A stretch of DNA of 24,184 nucleotides, taken from NCBI GenBank assembly GCA_964503525.1, contig CAZCZY010000076.1, positions 1 through 24,184 of the forward strand, read 5' to 3'. A model generated the notes under the pieces. The model made no database searches and was not told the origin of the DNA. It worked only from the letters and a program-made list of their open reading frames with translations. A program made the position numbers and the translations under genes. Positions within the stretch are counted from its first letter, which is position 1; each line of letters begins with the position of its first letter. The DNA comes from CAZCZY01 sp964503525 (GTDB lineage: Bacteria > Patescibacteriota > JAUYIX01). Positions 1 to 7,985 of the stretch are shown here, piece by piece.

Positions 1-273
1 TGCTCCTCCGCGCGCAATAAAATCAGCGATGGCAATTTTTTTGGCGGGAAGATCCTTGCTGACCGCTAGTTGCTCTTGATCCTGTCCGCCGCCAAAAAAT
101 ATAATATCGGCATCGGCCGGAATTGTTTGATCAAGGCTGACACCGGTAACGCGCGCCGCGATGCCACGACGCTTGGCTCTATATGCGAGCGTTAATATGT
201 TGCCACGATCGCCATAGAGGTTCATAAGGTCGTGGTAGAGCCACACGATATGCAAATGTCGTGGAGCGCTCAC
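1..273 (-). CDS. gatD: GatD, lipid II glutamine amidotransferase subunit (partial, N-terminal part)
   Basis: This is the N-terminal 91 codons of a type 1 (CobB/CobQ-like) glutamine amidotransferase; the gene runs off the left edge, so the catalytic Cys and His are not visible. The translation contains LYHDLMNLYGDRGNILTL near the N-terminus and IIFFGGGQDQEQ around residue 65, both typical of GatD. In the known family GatD supplies ammonia from glutamine to MurT, which amidates the D-glutamate of lipid II to D-isoglutamine at the inner face of the membrane. The start is GTG at 273, whose GTGA overlaps the murT stop by four bases. This overlap and the gene order make the identification secure, although only part of the protein is present. 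Confidence 0.9.
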   Translation of the reverse strand, partial: MSAPRHLHIVWLYHDLMNLYGDRGNILTLAYRAKRRGIAARVTGVSLDQTIPADADIIFFGGGQDQEQLAVSKDLPAKKIAIADFIARGGA

Positions 274-1754
274 AGGGCTGGCTCCCAATTTGCCGGCACA
301 AGATCGCGGCGCGCGAGTTCGCCTCGCAAAAATATCATCGCAGTATAACTCGAAATAATATGCACGGCGCCGGTGGAACCAGCGACACCGACAGCACTCA
401 CATCACTCTCCACATGGCCTAACGTATCCGTAGTAGTCGCGCCTTCCAGTGCAGTGATTAAATTCTCTTCGACATTAATAGGTATGGTTACGCCCGCTGT
501 CTCTAATCGAACTGCCAAATCTCCAGCGCGTTTTCCCGTTACCGTTAGCGCAGAAATTTTTGGCGCAATTGCTTCAAATAGTACGTCCCAAATCCACGAA
601 ATATCCTCTCCATCCGCCCAGTTGTCATTGAGTGCCAGGACGAGTGACAGTTTTGGCGATGATTCATCTAATAATTGCAAAATTTCGTTATAGCCAGTGG
701 GATTTTTTGCCAGGTGCAAGAGAACGTCGCGATTGTTCATTACAAAACTCTCGGAGCGACCAAAAACTTTAACCGTTTTTGCAATACCCCGAACAATGGC
801 CGTATCAGCAACGCCAATAGTGTCAGTGTCTCCAATAGTTTCGGCAGCTGCTACTGCCGCTAAAATATTGAAAGCGTTGTAGCGACCAAGCAGCCCAGTC
901 TCCACCCCCAGTTTATTTTCCTCAGTACCCTTGATACGAACAATCTCGAGCTGCGCACCGTCAAAACCTTTTGGTTGATAGCGCGTGAGAACAATCGTCG
1001 GTTCGGGCGTGGTAAAAGTACAATTAGCACAGCGTAAGATTCCCAGGTGCGCGATAAAGCGTGTGCCATCCAGGCGACCACCGCAGCTCGGACATTGCGA
1101 TACATCGGCAGCGTTTGGATTAGGGTTACCCAAAATTTCTAATTGACGAACACCAAAATAAATACTTTGTTTTTTTACAGACCGTGCAACGGTGATCACG
1201 CGTGCATCATGGGCATTAGCGACAACATTTCTAACACTTTTTGAACCAGTTATCGCCGCCTCCCAGCGCTTAGCAATAGAATCAATTTCGCCGTATCGAT
1301 CTAGTTGATCTCTAAAAAGATTGGTGAGAACTACGGTTGCCGCGGGTAGTTGCGCAAGAATTTGCGGCAGTGCATGTTCGTCCGCTTCGATCACAGCGAC
1401 GCGTTTTTTCTTAGCAACAACATTGTTCGCGCCAATTTTTTTTGCACGAAGCTTCGACATCATAGCCAACGCCGTCGCAACACCACTGGGCATATTTGCG
1501 CCCGCAGCATTTGTGACGACGTCATATCCTGACTCGCGCAAAATGTTAGACAGAATGCTACACGTGGTGGTCTTGCCATTGGTACCAGTTACCACGATGA
1601 TTGGTCCGCCGATGTGCCGTGCTCGCTTCTTTAAAAAGCCTGGCGAGATTTTGAGTGCGACCAGGCCTGGCAGACTTGAGCCCTGTCCCCTGCCAGAGAC
1701 CTGTACGAGCCAGCGCACGCCTCGCGCGAGTCCTGTTGCAAACCAAGTAAGCAT
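270..1754 (-). CDS. murT: MurT, lipid II isoglutaminyl synthase (glutamine-hydrolysing) subunit
   Basis: A 494-aa Mur-ligase-like protein that uses ATP to activate the alpha-carboxyl of D-Glu in lipid II and amidates it with ammonia from GatD. Visible motifs in order are the P-loop VTGTNGKTTT near residue 53, NLFRDQLDRYGEID in the central domain, a four-cysteine zinc ribbon (CPSCGG then CANC) that distinguishes MurT from other Mur ligases, and a C-terminal DUF1727 region with DISWIWDV, the area of the catalytic aspartate. I chose ATG at 1754 because family members begin near MLTWFATGLARG. The open frame extends 57 codons further upstream, but that part lies inside znuB and does not look like MurT. 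The start is 10 bases after the znuB stop, and gatD overlaps the end. Confidence 0.93.
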   Translation of the reverse strand: MLTWFATGLARGVRWLVQVSGRGQGSSLPGLVALKISPGFLKKRARHIGGPIIVVTGTNGKTTTCSILSNILRESGYDVVTNAAGANMPSGVATALAMMSKLRAKKIGANNVVAKKKRVAVIEADEHALPQILAQLPAATVVLTNLFRDQLDRYGEIDSIAKRWEAAITGSKSVRNVVANAHDARVITVARSVKKQSIYFGVRQLEILGNPNPNAADVSQCPSCGGRLDGTRFIAHLGILRCANCTFTTPEPTIVLTRYQPKGFDGAQLEIVRIKGTEENKLGVETGLLGRYNAFNILAAVAAAETIGDTDTIGVADTAIVRGIAKTVKVFGRSESFVMNNRDVLLHLAKNPTGYNEILQLLDESSPKLSLVLALNDNWADGEDISWIWDVLFEAIAPKISALTVTGKRAGDLAVRLETAGVTIPINVEENLITALEGATTTDTLGHVESDVSAVGVAGSTGAVHIISSYTAMIFLRGELARRDLVPANWEPAL

Positions 1755-1764
1755 GAAAAATACT

Positions 1765-2580
1765 CTACGATCCCTTTGCGGAACGAACAACCAACGTCCC
1801 TCCAAACAACAACGCGAGCGCAACAACAATGCTTGGACCAGTTGGGGTATTGAGCCAGACGCTGCCATACAAGCCCAGAAGTGTCCCAGCAACCGCCAGT
1901 GTGATTGACCACCCCACCATGCCAACGAGCGATCGACTCAAATTTTTTCCGCCGGCCGCTGGTATCAAAAGTAATGGTCCAATGAGAATCACACCGACCA
2001 ACTTGATACCGACCGCAACAGTCAGCGCCAACAAGGCCAGAAATATAAATTCGTTACGATCAACCTTGACGCGGTTTACTTTGGCTAAATCTTTTGACAC
2101 CGCAACTTGTACCAGTACATTAAACAAGATACCAAAGATGACCAACACCGCAACGGTGAGAACGCCTGCAATTATAAGATCTTGGTTTGTGACACCCAAT
2201 ATATCGCCGAACAAAAATCCGAATAAATCAACACGCGGTCCTGAGAGACTAGAAATAATTATTACTCCCAGCGCAACTGCTGCGGCATAAAAAACGCCGA
2301 TGATAGTATCAAAGGCCAAGACGCTGGAGCGCGACAGCCAGGCGATGCCGAGCCCCAACAAAACGCTAAATGCAATAGCTGACCAAACAGGATCAATTTG
2401 TAATAACAGGCCAATTGCGATACCGGTCAAACTCGCGTGTGCAATTGCATCCGCAAAAAATGCCATACGACGCAGTACCACCATGACGCCGAGGCTGCCC
2501 GTCATGAGTGCAACGAGTAACCCGGCCGCGAGCGCCCGATAAAATATTGGCAGATCAAAAATGCTCAGGGCGTCGTTCAT
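1765..2580 (-). CDS. znuB: Zinc/manganese ABC transporter permease (ZnuB/TroC family)
   Basis: A 271-aa, very hydrophobic protein with roughly seven to eight membrane segments, matching the ABC-3 family of metal-ion permeases. The N-terminal section with LGVMVVLRRMAFFADAIAHASLTGIAIG is the typical conserved stretch, including the AHASL motif that contacts the ATPase. It would form the membrane channel of a high-affinity Zn2+ or Mn2+ importer together with the ATPase and binding protein encoded just upstream. The ATG overlaps the znuC stop by four bases (ATGA), implying translational coupling. The symbol znuB is used by family; the sequence does not decide between zinc and manganese. Confidence 0.9.
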   Translation of the reverse strand: MNDALSIFDLPIFYRALAAGLLVALMTGSLGVMVVLRRMAFFADAIAHASLTGIAIGLLLQIDPVWSAIAFSVLLGLGIAWLSRSSVLAFDTIIGVFYAAAVALGVIIISSLSGPRVDLFGFLFGDILGVTNQDLIIAGVLTVAVLVIFGILFNVLVQVAVSKDLAKVNRVKVDRNEFIFLALLALTVAVGIKLVGVILIGPLLLIPAAGGKNLSRSLVGMVGWSITLAVAGTLLGLYGSVWLNTPTGPSIVVALALLFGGTLVVRSAKGS

Positions 2581-3293
2581 GGGTGATGGTAATGTCGATG
2601 ACTCTGAAGGGCTTTTGGGTGGGCGACCGTATGGTGTTTGAGAACTTTGTCGGGGGTATCGTAGCCAGTGACGCTTCCGTTTATAAAGAGTGCCTTTGTT
2701 GCAATTTTGCTTACGATATCTAGATCGTGCGACACAAAAACGATAGTACGCTTTTTTTCCTCGGCTAGTTTTGCAATATAACCATAGATAATTTCCTCAC
2801 CTCCGACGTCAATTCCGGTTGATGGTTCGTCTAAAATAAGCAGGGAGGGTCGGTTAAAGATCGCTGAGGCAATTAAGACTCGCTGTAATTCGCCGCCCGA
2901 TAATACGCCGAGGCGGCGCTTGAGCGTTTGGCGCGCATCGACCAGAGTCAGCGCCTGCATGATGCGCTCGTCAGCACGGGTGCTTGTAACCGGCTGGCCA
3001 GCGCGGATTCTAAACCATTCCCGAACAGTAAGCGGAATTGTTCGATCAAAATCAAAATACTGCGGTACATACCCGATCGTGGTGCCAGGTGCAATCGTAA
3101 TAGTGCCTTGATACGCAATCAGCCCAAGGACTGCCTTAAGCAGCGTCGATTTACCCCCACCGTTGGGGCCGATCAAGCCGACAATTTCGCCATGCGCAAT
3201 AGCGACGCTCGCATCAGACACAACGTCGCGCTGCCCAAGCGTCACCGTCACGTGATGGAGATCTAAAATACTTTGCTCTGCGTTAGTGCTCAT
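2577..3293 (-). CDS. znuC: Zinc/manganese ABC transporter ATP-binding protein (ZnuC family)
   Basis: A 238-aa ABC ATPase that powers metal uptake through the adjacent permease. All nucleotide-binding motifs are intact: Walker A GPNGGGKST near residue 43, a Q-loop in YVPQYFDF, the signature LSGGELQRV near residue 130, Walker B LLILDEPSTGID, and the switch histidine in VFVSHDLD. The length is normal for the family. The gene overlaps its upstream neighbour (binding protein) and its downstream neighbour (permease) by four bases each, so the three products are likely made together. No good ribosome-binding site is seen before the ATG, as expected if translation is coupled. Confidence 0.93.
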   Translation of the reverse strand: MSTNAEQSILDLHHVTVTLGQRDVVSDASVAIAHGEIVGLIGPNGGGKSTLLKAVLGLIAYQGTITIAPGTTIGYVPQYFDFDRTIPLTVREWFRIRAGQPVTSTRADERIMQALTLVDARQTLKRRLGVLSGGELQRVLIASAIFNRPSLLILDEPSTGIDVGGEEIIYGYIAKLAEEKKRTIVFVSHDLDIVSKIATKALFINGSVTGYDTPDKVLKHHTVAHPKALQSHRHYHHP

Positions 3294-4189
3294 AGGCCGT
3301 GCACCAATTGTGACACGTTTTGTCGCATGATCCGAACATACGCGTCCGCATCGTCCGGCGCAGTCTCCAAGGTATCCAGGATGAGTAGGTCTAGACCAAA
3401 TTCATCGGCCAATGTTTGTGCGAGATCAGGAATTGGTCCGGGTTCGATAAAAATCGCCTGGTATTTTCCCGTCGTTATTTGTTGACCTAAGCCTGCTATG
3501 TCTTGCAATGTAATTTGCGCGCCTGGACGCTCCACCAAGTGTATTCCCTGCTCGAGCCCATATTTATTTGCAAAATATGCAAATGAATCATGAAACGCAA
3601 CAAAATTCTTTTGCGGAAGTCTGCTCAGTGCAATACTAGTTTCCGCATCTAATTGCCCCAGTGATTGTACGTATTCTTGGGTGCGTGCTGAAATTTTTTG
3701 CGCATACTCCGGAAATATTTTTTGCAGCTCTCGACTCGCATACTCGATTTGCGCCGAGGCTCGCACAGGATCGAGCCAAATATGTGGATCGCCTTCTGTG
3801 ACTGCCACCGCTTGTGACGTATCGATGACGGGTGTCTCTGGAATTTGTCCCGCCACATCGGCGAGCCAGGGTTCTAGCCCAGCGCCGTTTGCCACCACTG
3901 CCTCCGCACGTGACACTAGATCAATCGTAGCCGGACTAAACGAAAAAGAATGCACATCGGCGCCACCGCGAATCAACTTTTCAACCTGGATCTCCGGCTC
4001 CAGGATATTTCGGAGCCATCCAGCTACGTGTGGGACCGTCGCGACAACCACCGGCCGTCCAGAAAATTGGATTTTTTGGCGCTGTCCCAAAAACCAAAGC
4101 CCGTAAATCACCGCCACCACGACAAAAAGCCAGATGATAAAAGCGCCAATAACACGCTTTGTTCGCCGCGGCTGATGAGGTACTGACAT
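3290..4189 (-). CDS. znuA: Metal ABC transporter substrate-binding protein (ZnuA/TroA family), membrane-anchored
   Basis: A 299-aa cluster-9 solute-binding protein that captures Zn2+ or Mn2+ outside the membrane and hands it to the permease. The likely metal ligands are all recognisable: His in PHVAGW or in DVHSFSFSP, His in DPHIWLDP, His in FVAFHDSFAYF, and an acidic residue in IFIEPGPIPD. Residues about 12-34 form one hydrophobic segment with no lipobox cysteine, so the protein is anchored by a signal-anchor or is cleaved, rather than lipidated. The His-rich loop of many zinc-specific ZnuA proteins is absent, which leaves zinc versus manganese open. ATG at 4189 follows AGGA with seven bases of spacing, one of the better ribosome-binding sites here. 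Confidence 0.9.
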   Translation of the reverse strand: MSVPHQPRRTKRVIGAFIIWLFVVVAVIYGLWFLGQRQKIQFSGRPVVVATVPHVAGWLRNILEPEIQVEKLIRGGADVHSFSFSPATIDLVSRAEAVVANGAGLEPWLADVAGQIPETPVIDTSQAVAVTEGDPHIWLDPVRASAQIEYASRELQKIFPEYAQKISARTQEYVQSLGQLDAETSIALSRLPQKNFVAFHDSFAYFANKYGLEQGIHLVERPGAQITLQDIAGLGQQITTGKYQAIFIEPGPIPDLAQTLADEFGLDLLILDTLETAPDDADAYVRIMRQNVSQLVHGL

Positions 4190-4198
4190 GTGCTGATC

Positions 4199-4792
4199 CT
4201 AGGGCCTCTGCGTTAATTTTGGTAGTGCGACAACCATTGCAGCAGCGAGCGCCGCTCCAATCACTCCAAGCAATAAATCATCAGCCGTATCAAAACCGTT
4301 ACCCAGTCGCTGACTGCCGGTCAACACATCTTCCAAATATTCCTCAGCTTCGTACAGTATTGTTCCAAGGGCGGCCACGCTCAAGCCAAAAAAAGCGACT
4401 TCTCTTTTGAGTAAACGGGTTCGCTTCTTTTTAAAATAGGCACGAACAAAACCTGTCGTGATCAAAGCAAATACAAACCCGCCGGTAAAATGTAGGAGTT
4501 GATCGTAGCCGCTAAATCGTCCATACCAATGGAACATATCGCCAAAGGCATCGATCACAATCTGGCCGGTCAAAAATAGGCCGAGGATTCCTACAGAAAG
4601 ATCCAGCTTATTTTTCTGTACTACTCTCTCGAGAATTTCTAAGCCAATCAGTGCTACCACGGACTGCAAGAGCAAACCCTTCCAGGTAAATTCGGTCTGG
4701 AGCGGGATTATTTGTAGCCCGCCCATTATTTCTAAACTAATGAGCCAGATCAGGATAATGCGAGCGGGCCAAAGTGAATGGAAAAGTTCCAT
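4199..4792 (-). CDS. DUF2238/YjdF-like integral membrane protein
   Basis: A 197-aa protein with about five to six membrane segments. The middle has GRFSGYDQLLHFTGGFVFAL, followed by a Glu-rich stretch (YEAEEYLEDV) and DTADDLLLGVIGAAL near the C-terminus. This order of YDxxxHFxGG, acidic patch and D-T-x-x-D-L motifs is what I associate with the DUF2238/YjdF membrane family, whose function is not established. ATG at 4792 is preceded by AAAGGGGG, very close to the start. A TTG at 4828 in the same frame would add 12 residues and overlap the upstream gene by 17 bases, so the start is not certain. It lies between an extracytoplasmic protein gene and znuA, ten bases before the latter, and is probably co-transcribed. 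Confidence 0.75.
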   Translation of the reverse strand: MELFHSLWPARIILIWLISLEIMGGLQIIPLQTEFTWKGLLLQSVVALIGLEILERVVQKNKLDLSVGILGLFLTGQIVIDAFGDMFHWYGRFSGYDQLLHFTGGFVFALITTGFVRAYFKKKRTRLLKREVAFFGLSVAALGTILYEAEEYLEDVLTGSQRLGNGFDTADDLLLGVIGAALAAAMVVALPKLTQRP

Positions 4793-4811
4793 GCCCCCTT
4801 TTTTTGAAACG

Positions 4812-5303
4812 CTAGTTTTGACTGCCAAATATATACTCGATTTGTTGCGATGTTATATCACCACTCTGCACGCCAATCGTGATGGTAAACGAACAACTAA
4901 TCAGATCGCCTGCACCGAGTGTTTGTTCGTTTACTGGAATTTTATTTACGGTTTGCTTGGGGATCAGGTCTAGTGCGAGCAGTGCTTGAAAATGCACCCC
5001 TTGCCCCGGACGAGTAGACTCGCAATCCGCACTCGAGATACCCGAGGCAGTAGGCTTGTCTGTGATGACCGTTATTTCAAATGGCATCACCACGGTAGAT
5101 TCCGACGCAGGCTCTATCGAAAGAATCTTGAACGAGGCCGGCGGTAGCTCTTCATTAGTAGAACCTGGCGGTGTCACCGGTGGCTGATTATTTAATACGG
5201 GCTCGTCGGTAGTGCGTGTACTCAGAACAACCAAAAAAACACTCACAACCAACGCTACAAGGCTCACTATAAATGCGACGAGGGAAAGATTTTTTCTTGA
5301 CAT
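4812..5303 (-). CDS. Hypothetical membrane-anchored extracytoplasmic protein
   Basis: A 163-aa protein with one N-terminal hydrophobic segment (about residues 6-27, SLVALVVSVFLVVL), then a Pro/Thr/Asn-rich linker and a beta-rich domain of roughly 110 residues with two cysteines that could form a disulphide. I do not recognise the family; the FKILSIEPASESTVVMPFEI stretch resembles Ig-like or spore-germination-associated beta domains, but this is a weak impression. ATG at 5303 was chosen over an in-frame start six codons upstream because a near-perfect -10 box sits directly before it. It is the first gene of the leftward run into znuACB-murT-gatD, so its promoter may drive the whole set. Confidence 0.7.
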   Translation of the reverse strand: MSRKNLSLVAFIVSLVALVVSVFLVVLSTRTTDEPVLNNQPPVTPPGSTNEELPPASFKILSIEPASESTVVMPFEITVITDKPTASGISSADCESTRPGQGVHFQALLALDLIPKQTVNKIPVNEQTLGAGDLISCSFTITIGVQSGDITSQQIEYIFGSQN

Positions 5304-5309
5304 GTCAAT

Positions 5310-5318
5310 ATTATACCA
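5310..5318 (-). promoter_or_regulatory. Extended -10 promoter, predicted leaderless
   Basis: On the minus strand TG-G-TATAAT lies here, a perfect -10 hexamer with the extended TGn element. Six bases then separate it from the ATG at 5303, so initiation at the usual distance falls on or next to the A of the start codon. No convincing -35 is seen at 16-18 bases, which fits an extended -10 promoter. It would drive the 163-aa gene and perhaps the metal-uptake and murT-gatD genes beyond. Confidence 0.7.
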
Positions 5319-5333
5319 CAAGACAACTGCACT

Positions 5334-5408
<75 letters not shown>

Positions 5409-5412
5409 TCAG

Positions 5413-5449
5413 TTTGTACCTAGACCCTAGCTTTTTGTAGCTAGACCCT
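5413..5449. repeat. Short 21-bp-period direct repeat between dnaX and tRNA-Gln
   Basis: TTTGTACCTAGACCCT (5413-5428) and TTTGTAGCTAGACCCT (5434-5449) match at 15 of 16 positions with a 21-base period. The middle also contains the inverted arms CTAGC and GCTAG around an eight-base loop. It lies in the 63-base gap after the dnaX stop and just upstream of the tRNA, where a tRNA promoter or a processing signal could be. Nothing further can be assigned. Confidence 0.6.
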
Positions 5450-5471
5450 GGTATGGCAGGGCGCCAGTATG

Positions 5472-7157
5472 TTACTCAACTACCTGCCCGCCAAGCAAAT
5501 TAAGCGCGAGTTCTGCTAGAGGTTCGGACTGCACTTGGGACGAAACTGTAGCTGATGCTGCGGCTCGAACTTTTTGTGCTTTTTGATGTTCACTTTTCTT
5601 AGTGAGGTATATTTGCCGCTCTTTTTCTGCCAGTTCTGTCGGTACAAAACATCGAAGACGAACCTTTTCTCCAAACCGCTGCTCCAAAATCCGCTCGACG
5701 AGGTGACGGCTGCGACGTTCCAGAATGCGTTCTTTGTGAAAGCTGTATTCCACAACCATCCAAGCCGTACGATCCTGAACTTTAAGTACGATCGCGTTGC
5801 GTAACAACTCGGCCACGCCGAGATTTTCTTCGCGGATCAAATCAATGGCCTCGTGCCACCCGGTCAGCATTTTGTTAAGTAATCCCGTATCGACTCCAGA
5901 TAAATTATCACTGGCGCTGATTTTTACAGTGCCCTCCAACGCCGTCGTGGATTTGCTAATTGATTTCTGCTCCTTTGGTAGCGCTTTTTTTGGTGACTGT
6001 TTTGGAATCGCGGCCGGTGCACTTCGTGCCGGCCCACTCGACGCCGTCGGACTTGGTGCCATGACTGATAGCGTTGCGACTTCAAGTGGTAACGACGCAA
6101 TGGTGCTTCCGCGGATTTCCTGCGCTGCCTGATTAACCCGCGATAAAATGACGAGCAATTGTTTGCGAGGCAGTGATTTTGCAAACTCTTGCGCGCGCGT
6201 GCGCTGTTCAGGTGTGAGACTGCCTGCGGCCTGATCGGCAATTTTTGCGTCAATACTGTACAGCAACACGACACGAACATAGCGCACCAACGCGCGCGCA
6301 AAGTGCATCGCGTCGCCGCCTTCTTCCAGCGCCGTCCGGATGCTCGCCAAAGCTGCTTCCGCATCAGCACGAGCAACCGCACTAAGCCACTCTTCTAGAC
6401 GCGTAACATTTGGTAGCGCCAGCACTTGCCCAACCAACTCCACGCTAATCTCACGCTTTCCCGCCGCCGCACGCATGAGATCCAACAGGCTGAGTGCGTC
6501 ACGAGCGCCACCCTCTGCTTGCTCGGCCAAAAGTGCAACGGCCTCAGGTGATGCGGAAATTTTTTCTTGCTTTGCCACGCGCTCAATTTCGTCCACTAAG
6601 ACTTGATGCGGTAACGAACAAAATGCAAAATGTTGCGCACGCGACATGATCGTCGCGGGGACCTGATGTATTTCTGTAGTCGCTAAAATAAATATGACAT
6701 GCGCGGGTGGTTCCTCGAGTGTCTTTAGCAGGGCGTTAAACGCCTCCTTGGTTAACATGTGGAATTCGTCAATCAAGAAAACTTTTTTCTGGCCAATGCT
6801 CGGTGCAAAACGCACACGCTCACGTAGTTCGCGAATTTCATCAATGCCTCGGTTAGAAGCCGCGTCGATCTCGATAAGATCTAATTCCTTGCCATTGATC
6901 GCCCGCGTGCATGCCGAGCAGGTATTGCAGGGTTCGCCCGATTTTAAAAGGCCCTTTTGCAGTTTTTCGCAGTTAACCGCGCGAGCAAGCAGTCGAGCAA
7001 CGGTAGTTTTCCCCGTCCCCCGCGGCCCCGAAAAAATGTAGGCGTGCCCAACCAAACCACTCCGCAGGGCTTCCTGCAGGGTCGTTGTTACACGCTCTTG
7101 CCCGCGAACCTCCGCAAACTGCGATGGCCGATATTTTCGATACAATGCCAAGCTCAT
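5472..7157 (-). CDS. dnaX: DnaX, DNA polymerase III clamp-loader subunit gamma/tau
   Basis: A 561-aa AAA+ protein that loads the sliding clamp and, in its long tau form, tethers the polymerase and helicase at the fork. Visible are MSLALYRKYRP at the start, Walker A GPRGTGKT (44-51), the four zinc cysteines (C63, C77, C80, C83), Walker B FLIDEFHM (127-134), sensor 1 LATTE (159-162 region) and the arginine finger in SRAQ (R173). The family usually has SRCQ, so the Cys is replaced by Ala. Domain III ends near residue 365, followed by an Ala/Pro/Ser/Lys linker and a tau-specific C-terminal part of about 150 residues. An A7 run at codons 390-391 could allow a -1 shift to a stop nine codons later, giving a product of about 400 aa equivalent to gamma. 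Start by strong family match. Confidence 0.95.
   Translation of the reverse strand: MSLALYRKYRPSQFAEVRGQERVTTTLQEALRSGLVGHAYIFSGPRGTGKTTVARLLARAVNCEKLQKGLLKSGEPCNTCSACTRAINGKELDLIEIDAASNRGIDEIRELRERVRFAPSIGQKKVFLIDEFHMLTKEAFNALLKTLEEPPAHVIFILATTEIHQVPATIMSRAQHFAFCSLPHQVLVDEIERVAKQEKISASPEAVALLAEQAEGGARDALSLLDLMRAAAGKREISVELVGQVLALPNVTRLEEWLSAVARADAEAALASIRTALEEGGDAMHFARALVRYVRVVLLYSIDAKIADQAAGSLTPEQRTRAQEFAKSLPRKQLLVILSRVNQAAQEIRGSTIASLPLEVATLSVMAPSPTASSGPARSAPAAIPKQSPKKALPKEQKSISKSTTALEGTVKISASDNLSGVDTGLLNKMLTGWHEAIDLIREENLGVAELLRNAIVLKVQDRTAWMVVEYSFHKERILERRSRHLVERILEQRFGEKVRLRCFVPTELAEKERQIYLTKKSEHQKAQKVRAAASATVSSQVQSEPLAELALNLLGGQVVE
5956..5991 (-). promoter_or_regulatory. Candidate programmed -1 frameshift site in dnaX
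   Basis: On the coding strand bases 5991-5985 are seven A residues read as CC-A AAA AAA GCG, a valid X XXY YYZ slippery heptamer at codons 390-391. After a -1 slip the frame reads nine codons (SATKGAEIN) and stops at TAG, 5958-5956. A small imperfect hairpin (GCTACC, AAA loop, GGAGC) follows directly. The position, just after domain III, corresponds to where E. coli makes gamma. No upstream Shine-Dalgarno-like stimulator is seen. Use of the site is inference. Confidence 0.5.
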
Positions 7158-7176
7158 AGGACTTGCTGATCCTACC

Positions 7177-7189
7177 GCGTCAGCCTGAC
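7177..7189. repeat. Palindromic motif GCGTCAGCCTGAC upstream of dnaX
   Basis: GTCAG and CTGAC are perfect inverted arms around one base, 20-32 bases before the dnaX ATG. The same 13-base word, with one change at the centre, occurs at 10541-10553, 25-37 bases before the VirD4-like gene. It may be a protein-binding site or a small RNA hairpin in the two leaders; two copies are too few to decide. Confidence 0.4.
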
Positions 7190-7230
7190 TAACGGAAGTA
7201 GCAACGCACGATTTGCTTTATTTTTCCCCG

Positions 7231-7917
7231 TTATTCGGCTACTTTTTCCCCAATTTTTTGATTAGACTCTGAGATTGGAATTTTTTTTGCCTCGGCAGGG
7301 TCATAATTCTCGCCAACATCTGCAGTATTGCCCGTATCACCCTCGCGTAATCGTTCCATTGATTCACGAACCAATTCTGGAAGTTGCTGTTCGTCCGTGG
7401 TCTTAATAATATTCTCGATTGCACCCCAGGTAGCAATACCTGATTTTGGCAACATCAAGGTCACCTCATCGCCGGGGATACCTTTGAAATATGTTACTGA
7501 TGCGAGCAAAACACGGTACTCCGCGCCATCAGCTTTGGCACGATACTCGCCGCGCTCGTCTCGACTCAATTGGCCACGAACATGTTTGCGATCAATCGGA
7601 CCAATTTGTTTGTAAATAAAACTGCCATCATCGACAATCGTCAGCTTGAGCGTATCGCCTTCAACGAGTTTTGATTTAGAAGCGTAGTTGGCCGGCACGG
7701 GATATACTTTTTTATCACTACCAATCATCGACTGGCCGTCAAAAATGCCCTCGATAATATTAGTTGCCGTGGATTCATCCGCACTGAGCACAACGCGTTC
7801 TGTAGCTCCCTCAAGTGGTTGTCCGGATATATCCTGTAGTAGGCGTCGCGCGGTCGCAACTTTTTCCTCAGCGTCCCGAAGTAATTGCAGTGCTGTCGTA
7901 ACTTTTTGCGTAGACAT
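7231..7917 (-). CDS. Hypothetical protein, 228 aa, probably conserved in the lineage
   Basis: I do not recognise a named family. The N-terminal 35 residues (ALQLLRDAEEKVATARRLLQD) form an amphipathic helix likely to be a coiled coil. A central beta-rich part of about residues 50-165 contains FDGQSMIGSDKKVYPVPANYASKS and the recurring pattern of small, basic and acidic residues seen in nucleic-acid-binding beta barrels. The C-terminal 50 residues are acidic and probably disordered (EGDTGNTADVGENYDPAEAKK). There is no signal peptide or membrane segment, so it should be cytosolic. It is placed between the VirD4-like gene and dnaX, with its own candidate promoter in the 166-base gap upstream, and 73 bases separate it from dnaX. 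A role in DNA or RNA handling is a guess from context only. Confidence 0.8.
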   Translation of the reverse strand: MSTQKVTTALQLLRDAEEKVATARRLLQDISGQPLEGATERVVLSADESTATNIIEGIFDGQSMIGSDKKVYPVPANYASKSKLVEGDTLKLTIVDDGSFIYKQIGPIDRKHVRGQLSRDERGEYRAKADGAEYRVLLASVTYFKGIPGDEVTLMLPKSGIATWGAIENIIKTTDEQQLPELVRESMERLREGDTGNTADVGENYDPAEAKKIPISESNQKIGEKVAE

Positions 7918-7985
7918 TGTTTATGTTGCGTTAATGTTTTAGTTCTTTTCTTTTTGCACTTTCCGTTATCTTCCGAACTAAGACA

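Noticed and set aside
1321..1908. 195-codon rightward frame opposite murT/znuB
   Set aside because: It is antisense to two well-supported genes, has no RBS or promoter, and shows no domain.
1755..1925. 57-codon N-terminal extension of murT
   Set aside because: It lies within znuB in another frame, is rich in Trp, Arg and Cys, and does not resemble MurT; ATG at 1754 gives a normal N-terminus.
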